The position numbers were made by a program, and so were the translations under genes. This document shows positions 57,647-64,000 of a stretch of 64,000 bases of DNA, piece after piece (the first letter of the stretch is position 1; the number at the start of each line of letters is the position of its first letter). Origin of the DNA: Pararhizobium polonicum (GTDB lineage Bacteria; Pseudomonadota; Alphaproteobacteria; Rhizobiales; Rhizobiaceae); contig NZ_LGLV01000020.1 in assembly GCF_001687365.1 (NCBI RefSeq), forward strand, positions 1-64,000, read 5' to 3'. The notes beneath the pieces are model-generated. The model had not been told where the DNA came from. It worked only from the letters and a program-made list of their open reading frames with translations, and did no database searches.

Positions 57647-60600
57647 TCAGTTGAACCGTCCGGCCGCATGCGCCAGCATCGTATAGACCTTGCCGGTATC
57701 CGAGGTCAGATAGGTCTGGGTCATCACCTTGTCGCGGTCGTTGCGGGCGACATCGCCGAGCAGCTTTTCGAAGTCGGCGATATAGCGGTCGACGGCGGTG
57801 CGGAATTCCGGTTCGCGGTCGTACTTGCGCTTGATCTCGTCGAACGTCTGCTGGCCCTTCAGCGTGTAGAGGCGGCGCGTGAACACATCGCGTTCGCCGC
57901 GCTGGTAACGCCGCCACAGATCGACCGAGGCATCATGGTCGATGGCGCGGGCGATATCGACCGAGAGCGAGTTCAGCGATTCCATCACGTGGCGCGGATT
58001 GCGGTTGTCGCCGGTCCGGGCTGCCGCCGCCGGCTGGGCCTCGGCGGTGCGCTGCGGCGGTGCAGTCACGACCGGCTCTTCCTCGCGCGATGCGCCCCGC
58101 AGGAGATCGCGCATCCAGCCACTGCCTTCCTCCGAACGCTGGCGCGTTGCGGCCTGCGGCTCGGGCTGGCGGGCAGCGGGCTGCTGGGCGAGGGGCCGCG
58201 GCTGCTCGATGCCGAGGCTACCGCGAAGGGCGGGCTCCGGTTGCTGGGCAACGGTGCGGGCCGGGGCGGATGCCACGGCCTGCTGCGCCACCGGTTGGGC
58301 AACCGGCTGCTGGCGTGCGACCGGCTGGGCGATTTCAAGCTGACCGGAGGACTTGCCGATGATGTCGGACAGTTCCTGCAGGGCCTTGATCTGTTCGGCA
58401 ACGGCGCGGCGCATGACCGAGGCGTTTTCCTTGGCTTCTTCCGGCAGGTCGAAGGCACCGCGCTTCAGTTCGGCGCGTGTCATGTCGAGTTCCTTGCGAA
58501 TCTCGTGGGCCGAGCGGCGGATCTCGTCGGTGGCGCCGCTGAAGCGGCTGACCGCGTCTTCGACAGCCTGGCGGATGGCTTCGCCCATATGTTCGGCCGC
58601 ACCGTCCGATTTCTTGCTCGTCTCGGTCATCAGGCGGTCGATATCCGAAAGGGACGCGCCGACGCTGCCGCGCAGGCGGGAGGCGACTTCCTTGGAGCGT
58701 TCCTCGGCGCGCGCAAAGGCACCCTCGACGGAAAGACCAGCATCTTCGCCGGCCTTGGTGACGGCGGCGCGCATGGCTTCGCTTGCGGAGGCGGCACGGG
58801 CTTCGGCTTCCGACAGGGTCTTGCTGACATTGGCGAAGGAGGCCTGGACGCCGGCGCGCAGGTTGCTGGCGATTTCGTTCGAGCGCTCCTCGACCCGGAT
58901 GAACACCGATTCGACCGACATGCTGGCGTCGTCACCGGCCTTGATCACAACATTGCGCATGGCGTCGGCAGCCGAGGCGGCGCGCTGTTCGGCGTCGCTC
59001 AGGATACGGCCGACATCGCTGAAGGACGACTGGATGCCGGAGCGCAGATTGCCTGCGACCTGGGCGGAACGGTCTTCCGCACGCTGGAAGGCACCATCGA
59101 CGAAGCCTTCGAGGGCATGCATGGTCTTCTCGATCTCTTCAGAGCGGCTGACAAGGCCGATCGAGAGGGTGCGCAGGGCATCCTGACGCTCTTCAAGCGT
59201 GCTGACCAGATTGGACTGCGCCGCGGCCAGAAGGTCGGAGGCCTGACCGAGAACCTTGGAATGGTCCTCGAAGCGGCCAACGATGCCGCCGATCTGCGAC
59301 AGTGTCGCGCCGGAAATATCCGCCAGCTTGTCTACCTTGCCTTCGAGAAGGCGCGTGGAGGTGGACAGCATGTCGGAGGCGCGTGTGGCCGATTCCGAGA
59401 AGCGTACCGTCGTCGATTCCAGCTGCTGATCCATGGCGCCGAGATTGGCGCCGGCCTGCTCGATGACGCTGGCGATCGAGGAATTGCTGGCCGCCAGCTG
59501 CTCGATGAGCCCCGTTGCGGTCGACTGCAGACGGTTCTCCACCATCTTCATCGCCTTGGCGGTTTCTTCCGCGCGGCTGGAGATCGCATTCAGCGTTTCG
59601 CCGGTACGGGCGCTCAGGCTGTCGAGCAGCGTCTCGTTTTCGGTACGCAGGCGCTCGGCGCTTTCGCGGGCAACCTCGCTGATGCGGTCGGCGGCTTCCT
59701 TGCCTGTTGCCGCATACTGATCGATGAGCGGGCGGGCCTGCTCGTCGATGAGGCGGGACAGTTCGGCGGAGCGGCCGGCCAGCATCGAGTTGAGTTCGCG
59801 CGTGCTGTCGTCGAGGGTGGTGCGGATCGTGTTGCCACGGGCTTCCAGCGCTTTTTCGACGTCGGTGAGGCTCTGGCTCAGCGACGATGCCTGTTCGGCC
59901 ACCCGCGACTGCGTCTGGGCGATCCTGGCGGCCGCGCCATCGGTTGCTTCACCGACAGAGCGGGCCAGCTCGGCGCTGCGCATGGCGGCCGTTGCTGCCG
60001 TCTGCTCCACGGCCGACTGGAAGTCTGCCTGGCGGGCGGCCATGGCCTGGGCGAAGTCTTCGCCTGCCTTGGCCAGAAGCTCGGCCGAACGCAATGCTTC
60101 AGCGTCGATGCCCTGGGCTGCTTCGCCAACGGCGCCGCGCAGGTTGGTGACGAGACCCGCGGCCTTGCCCTCGATCGTCCGGCTGACATTGTCGAGGCCG
60201 ATCGACAGAGCCCGGTCCATCGTGCCGAGGCGTTCCTCGATGCGGCCCGTGCCGCCTTCGATGCTCGCTTCGATCCGTGTCGCGGCGGCAGAGCTGACGC
60301 GGTCGAGTTCGGCGGTGTGGGTGGTCAGCGTTTCGGCGATGCGGCTGGCCGCTGCGCCGCTGACACGGTCGATTTCTTCGGCACGGCCGGCAAGGCTGTC
60401 GGAAATGCGCGCCGCGGCGGCATGGCCGACCCGCTCGATTTCTTCGGTCCGTCCGGAAAGGCTGTCGGCAATCATGGCCGTGGCGGCGGTGCTGACCTGG
60501 TCGAATTCAGCCGTATGCCCCGACAGCGTTTCGGCAATCCGCGCCGAGGCGACATTGCCGATGCGTTCGATTTCATCGGTATGGCCGGCCAGGCTCTCGG

Positions 60601-63600
60601 AAATGCGGGTGGCAGCCCGGTCGCTGGCCTGATCCAGTTCCGTCACCTTGGCGGACAGGGTGTCGGCAATCTTCTGGCCGGCATTGTCGACGAATTCGCT
60701 GACGCCGCCGACGCTTTCGCGGATGCGGCCTTCCAGCACGCCGAGGCTGCTTTCGATGCGTGCGCCGGTATCGTCGACACTGCTGTTGATATTGGAGAGC
60801 GACGTGTCCATCCGGTGCGTCAGCGTATCGGCGGCACGGCTGATCTGGTCGGCGGTTTCGCCAAGCTGGGTGGCGACATGGCTGGTGCTGTCGCGCATGC
60901 GTTGTTCAAGCGCACCGGCGCTTCTGTCTATGACGCCGCCGAGTTCCGCCTGCCGCTCTTCCAGCGTCATTTCCAGCATGCTGGCGCTGGTGGCGATCGT
61001 CGTGGCAATGGAAATCGACTGTTCGGCCAGCGCGTCGGACAGCTGCTCGGTTCCGTGGCTGACGGCGACGTTGATGGCGTTGATCCTGTCGTCCAAAGTT
61101 GCCCGGATCTGGTCATGCGTGGAGGTCAGCGACGTTGCCAGCTGGTCGGCACGGCCGGAGAGGGTCTGCTCGATATCGGACGCCCTGCCTGCCATCGAAG
61201 CGGCCAGTTCGGTGGCATGTCCCGAAAGGGCAGTGGCTATCTCGGCAGAGGTGCTGGTCATGGTTCCGGCGATGTCGCTGACGCGGCCGGTGAGGTTTTC
61301 GGCGATCTGGGCGACGCGGCCCGAGAGTTGCTGTTCGATATCGCCGACTCGGTCGGCCATCGTCTCTGCAATCGCGCTGGCACGGTAGGACAGGCTGTCG
61401 GCGATTTCTTCCGTGCGGCTGCTGAGCGTGTCGGCCATCTCGGTCGCGCGGGCGGTCATGGTCCCGGCAATCTCTGCCGAGCGCTCGGTCAGCAGCGTAT
61501 CGAGCGTTGCCGTCTGGCTGGCGAGCGTATCGCCCAGCGTGCGGCTGCGTTCCGTCAGCAGCGTGTCGAGGCGTTCGGTGGTGCCGCCGATGGCCTGTTC
61601 GATGGCACCGGCGGAGGAGGTCAGAACATTGGCGAGGGTACCGGTGCGCTGCGACAGGATCGCATCGATGCGCTCTGCAGTGCCATCAAAGGCCCCGTCG
61701 ATCGCTGCCGTCGATGAATGCAGCACGTTTGCAAGTGCGCCGGTGCGCTGTGACAGGATCGTATCAATCCGCTCCGCCGTACCTTCGAAGGCGCTGTCGA
61801 TGGATTCCGAGCTTGCGGCGAGCAGGCTGGAAAGCTCGACGGTACGTTCCGACAGCGTATTGTCGAGGCGGAACTGGCTGGCGGCGATCGAGCTGGTGAT
61901 CTCGTCGGCGCGGTTGGTCAGGGTTTCCTCGATGCGGCCGTGGATTGCCTGCAGACCGTCGATGAAACCGCTGGTGCGGGTATCCAGGTTTTCGGCAAGC
62001 TGCTGGTTGCTGGCAGCCAGCGCGCTGGTGCGGGCGTCGAGTGTGTCGGCCAGCCGCTGCTGGCTTTCCGTCAAGGCGCTCTCAAGCGAACCGGCGCGCT
62101 CGGCAAAGCCGGATTCGATCCGGTCCTGTGCGGCGGTCAGCGCGCTCATCAGCGTGCCGGCGCGTTCCGAAAGAACACCGTCGATGCGGGTATGCGCGTT
62201 GCCGATCGCGTCGCTGAGTTCGGCGGTCTTGCCGCTGATCGTCTGCTCGATGAAGTCCTGGGTGGTGCCGAGCGTGGTGGCCAGCGTCAAGGACTGGTCC
62301 GACAGGGCGGATTCGAAGCGCTCGATACCGCCGTCAAGAATGCCGCCGATGGAATCGGCGCCGCCGGTAACCGACTGGTTGATGCGGGCAAGGCTTTCCA
62401 TCAGCTTGGAATCGAGCATGCCGGCGCGCTTGTCGAAGGCCGTGGCAAATTCGTGGAAGCGGGAATCGAAGGCCGTCGCCAGATGACCGACCGTGGTCTG
62501 CAGCTTCTCCTCGAAGAAGCCGGAGCGCAGGTCGAGATCCATGATCGTGTCGTCGGCGCTGGTCTTCAGGCTCTGGCGGAAGCTTGCGCCCTTTTCGTCC
62601 AGCGTGGCGTTGAGGGTGTTGAGAATATCGTCGAGGCCACCGGTGATGGCCTGCTGGCCGACATTCAGGCTCTCGTTGAGATCGCGTGTGCGGGCAATCA
62701 GCGTCTCGTTCAGCTGGCGCGCGCGCTCGTTCAGTGCGGCATTCAGCTTCTCGGTGTTGGCATCGAGCGAGGAGGCACGGGTCTCGAATTGCCCGAGCAG
62801 CTGCTGGCCGCGCTTTGCCAGCGTCTCGCTCAGATTTTCCAGGCGGGTATCGAATTCGCTGCTGAGCGATACGCCGGCGGAGGTGAGGCCGGAGAGAAGA
62901 GCGTCGGTGCGGGCCGACAGCATGGAATCGATGGTCTGGGTGGCGCTGTTGGAGCGCTCCATCAGGGCGGCCGCACGGGTTTCGATCATCGAGGCAAAGG
63001 CTTCGCCGGATGTGGCGATGCGGTTGGTGATGTCGTCGCCGGCAAGCGCCAGTTCGTCCTTGAGCTGCGTATGGGCGCCGGAAATCGACGAGCGGATCCG
63101 TTCCGCGTGACCGACGATGGATTCCCGCTCGAGGCCCAGTTCCTGGACCAGCGTGCGGACCCGCAGTTCGTTGTCGCTGTAGCTGCGCTCCAGCGCGTTG
63201 ACTTCGGAATGAACCAGTGTTTCGAGTTCGGTCGCGCGTGCGATCGTGCGCTCGATGCCCTCGTTCATCGCCGACACTTCGCGGCGAACGGCCTGGCCGA
63301 CGGTCATGATGCGCTCAGAAGCGGCGGTTTCCGGCTCGGCAAGGCGCAATGCGACTTCGGCCATGGAACGGGCGGCGCTGCGCAGCTCCTGCGCGCGCGA
63401 AATCATGATGGCAAAGGAGAAGAACAGCATCACCGGCAAGATGATGAAGATCGCCACGCCGATAGCGCCGGGCATCGCCGACAGGTCGGCGAGCGAGCGA
63501 ATCTGCCAGATCTCAGGCCCATAGAGCAGATTGGCGACACCAAGGCCGCCAATGATCCAGAGAAGGGAGATTGCAGCGGCAATCCGCATTGCCGAGCGGC

Positions 63601-63946
63601 TGGAGCGAACGTCCAGCGACCGCAGAATGGCGGCCGGCGTCTTGCGCCCGTCGTCGTTGGCGGGTGCGAAGGAAGGGGCTTTGGGCGCGGGTTCCGGAGA
63701 CAGGCTTCTTTGGGTTTCGGCCGTGCGGGCTGCGTTGGCAGCCTGGCTCTGCGCCGGCTTCGCGCTCTTTGCCTGACTGGGGGCAGGTGCCTGCTTGGTG
63801 GGTTCAGACACGTTTTCCTCCGGAAGATCCAAGGAAGTCTTGTCGGTCAGGGCAGACTTAAGCTCGTCAAAGTCGATTTTCAAAGCGTCTTCCAACGCCT
63901 GAAATGCTTTGTCGTCGATCGACTCGTTGCTTTTATTTGTCGCCAT
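57647..63946 (-). CDS. gpr: Giant membrane-anchored helical-repeat protein, Growth Pole Ring-like
   Basis: A 2099-residue protein. Two membrane segments near the N-terminus (about 122-142 and 161-182), a Pro/Ala-rich acidic start (residues 1-110), then helix of low complexity. Residues about 593-1040 are near-continuous 11-residue repeats with R near position 2 and hydrophobic residues at 6 and 10 (ERAGTLMSALT, GRVSDIAGTMT, GRASDIEQTLS). Residues about 1100-1226 form six 22-residue units (A-x-RIxxxLxGxTxEIDRVxxAA). A Pro/Gln-rich linker and a distinct C-terminal domain of about 115 residues follow. Size, anchor and apolipoprotein-like helices match Agrobacterium GPR (about 2,115 residues), required for polar growth. 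GAGGCG lies 9 nt before the ATG. Confidence 0.87.
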   Translation of the reverse strand: MATNKSNESIDDKAFQALEDALKIDFDELKSALTDKTSLDLPEENVSEPTKQAPAPSQAKSAKPAQSQAANAARTAETQRSLSPEPAPKAPSFAPANDDGRKTPAAILRSLDVRSSRSAMRIAAAISLLWIIGGLGVANLLYGPEIWQIRSLADLSAMPGAIGVAIFIILPVMLFFSFAIMISRAQELRSAARSMAEVALRLAEPETAASERIMTVGQAVRREVSAMNEGIERTIARATELETLVHSEVNALERSYSDNELRVRTLVQELGLERESIVGHAERIRSSISGAHTQLKDELALAGDDITNRIATSGEAFASMIETRAAALMERSNSATQTIDSMLSARTDALLSGLTSAGVSLSSEFDTRLENLSETLAKRGQQLLGQFETRASSLDANTEKLNAALNERARQLNETLIARTRDLNESLNVGQQAITGGLDDILNTLNATLDEKGASFRQSLKTSADDTIMDLDLRSGFFEEKLQTTVGHLATAFDSRFHEFATAFDKRAGMLDSKLMESLARINQSVTGGADSIGGILDGGIERFESALSDQSLTLATTLGTTQDFIEQTISGKTAELSDAIGNAHTRIDGVLSERAGTLMSALTAAQDRIESGFAERAGSLESALTESQQRLADTLDARTSALAASNQQLAENLDTRTSGFIDGLQAIHGRIEETLTNRADEITSSIAASQFRLDNTLSERTVELSSLLAASSESIDSAFEGTAERIDTILSQRTGALANVLHSSTAAIDGAFDGTAERIDAILSQRTGTLANVLTSSAGAIEQAIGGTTERLDTLLTERSRTLGDTLASQTATLDTLLTERSAEIAGTMTARATEMADTLSSRTEEIADSLSYRASAIAETMADRVGDIEQQLSGRVAQIAENLTGRVSDIAGTMTSTSAEIATALSGHATELAASMAGRASDIEQTLSGRADQLATSLTSTHDQIRATLDDRINAINVAVSHGTEQLSDALAEQSISIATTIATSASMLEMTLEERQAELGGVIDRSAGALEQRMRDSTSHVATQLGETADQISRAADTLTHRMDTSLSNINSSVDDTGARIESSLGVLEGRIRESVGGVSEFVDNAGQKIADTLSAKVTELDQASDRAATRISESLAGHTDEIERIGNVASARIAETLSGHTAEFDQVSTAATAMIADSLSGRTEEIERVGHAAAARISDSLAGRAEEIDRVSGAAASRIAETLTTHTAELDRVSSAAATRIEASIEGGTGRIEERLGTMDRALSIGLDNVSRTIEGKAAGLVTNLRGAVGEAAQGIDAEALRSAELLAKAGEDFAQAMAARQADFQSAVEQTAATAAMRSAELARSVGEATDGAAARIAQTQSRVAEQASSLSQSLTDVEKALEARGNTIRTTLDDSTRELNSMLAGRSAELSRLIDEQARPLIDQYAATGKEAADRISEVARESAERLRTENETLLDSLSARTGETLNAISSRAEETAKAMKMVENRLQSTATGLIEQLAASNSSIASVIEQAGANLGAMDQQLESTTVRFSESATRASDMLSTSTRLLEGKVDKLADISGATLSQIGGIVGRFEDHSKVLGQASDLLAAAQSNLVSTLEERQDALRTLSIGLVSRSEEIEKTMHALEGFVDGAFQRAEDRSAQVAGNLRSGIQSSFSDVGRILSDAEQRAASAADAMRNVVIKAGDDASMSVESVFIRVEERSNEIASNLRAGVQASFANVSKTLSEAEARAASASEAMRAAVTKAGEDAGLSVEGAFARAEERSKEVASRLRGSVGASLSDIDRLMTETSKKSDGAAEHMGEAIRQAVEDAVSRFSGATDEIRRSAHEIRKELDMTRAELKRGAFDLPEEAKENASVMRRAVAEQIKALQELSDIIGKSSGQLEIAQPVARQQPVAQPVAQQAVASAPARTVAQQPEPALRGSLGIEQPRPLAQQPAARQPEPQAATRQRSEEGSGWMRDLLRGASREEEPVVTAPPQRTAEAQPAAAARTGDNRNPRHVMESLNSLSVDIARAIDHDASVDLWRRYQRGERDVFTRRLYTLKGQQTFDEIKRKYDREPEFRTAVDRYIADFEKLLGDVARNDRDKVMTQTYLTSDTGKVYTMLAHAAGRFN

Positions 63947-63970
63947 GCGGATACGCCTCGTTACCAAACT

Positions 63971-63986
63971 GTCCTTTCGAAAGGAC
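63971..63986. promoter_or_regulatory. 16-bp perfect palindrome upstream of gpr
   Basis: GTCCTTTCGAAAGGAC is self-complementary over all 16 bp and lies 25 nt upstream of the gpr start. It could be a regulator site or form a hairpin in the leader. The window ends 14 bp beyond it, so the promoter cannot be read. Confidence 0.55.
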
Positions 63987-64000
63987 CCTCCGCAACACCG

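Noticed and set aside
57668-61717. A 1349-residue open frame antisense to gpr
   Set aside because: It is the mirror of the alanine/serine/glutamate repeat codons in gpr, with no SD, no family-like blocks and no independent codon bias.

Overview
The window is about 62% GC and reads as an ordinary, gene-dense chromosomal segment of an alphaproteobacterium of the Rhizobiaceae (Rhizobium/Agrobacterium/Ensifer group; genus not resolved from this stretch). The basis is: separate petA, petB and petC; class II DAHP synthase; the order bluB, DUF2865, luxI, luxR, malic enzyme, which I recall as the Sinorhizobium meliloti sinI/sinR neighbourhood; and a 2099-residue membrane-anchored helical-repeat protein matching the Agrobacterium Growth Pole Ring protein (GPR). 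I see no prophage, IS element, CRISPR array, rRNA or tRNA gene.

Layout. 1-5.0 kb: 5' part of moaA, a DUF971 protein, a MarR regulator divergent from an alpha/beta hydrolase with two tandem operators between them, a PPOX flavoprotein, a small secreted protein, an M15 peptidase and a nucleoside deoxyribosyltransferase. 5-18 kb: two L,D-transpeptidases, a diguanylate cyclase, fumC, gph, rpiA, a DUF2059 protein, glutathione reductase, DAHP synthase, a GFA-type protein and an HTH protein. 18-28 kb: a TadE/TadG-like pair, a DUF1003 protein, an LTA-synthase-like phosphotransferase, NAD synthetase, a TolB-like propeller and a CHASE4-GGDEF protein. 28-31 kb: a LacI regulator divergent from a phytanoyl-CoA-dioxygenase-like protein and an SDR. 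31-37 kb: cobalamin riboswitch and bluB, then DUF2865, an acyl-homoserine-lactone synthase, its LuxR receptor and malic enzyme. 37-45 kb: metallophosphoesterase, MFS transporter, L-Ala-D/L-Glu epimerase and a four-gene MCE/Mla lipid-transport operon. 45-57 kb: BON protein, hemF, soxR with a SoxR-type promoter in front of an FMN reductase, trmL, two paralogous exporter-type ABC proteins and petABC. 57-64 kb: a VOC protein and the giant gpr gene.

How it fits together. Several genes act on the envelope: two YkuD transpeptidases, an M15 peptidase, the muropeptide epimerase, the MCE system, the LTA-synthase-like enzyme and GPR. This suits a rod that grows at its pole with L,D-crosslinked peptidoglycan, although the genes are scattered. 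Others form small regulatory modules readable in the DNA: MarR operators over a start codon, a SoxR box in a 19-bp spacer, the B12 riboswitch, a lux-box-like dyad before luxI and a leader hairpin over the luxR start. No wholly new multi-gene system is evident. The least explained items are the LacI/PhyH/SDR cluster, the TadE/TadG-like pair, the luxR leader and luxR-luxI palindrome, the short leader ORF before the first ABC gene, and the uninterrupted 11-residue periodicity of GPR.
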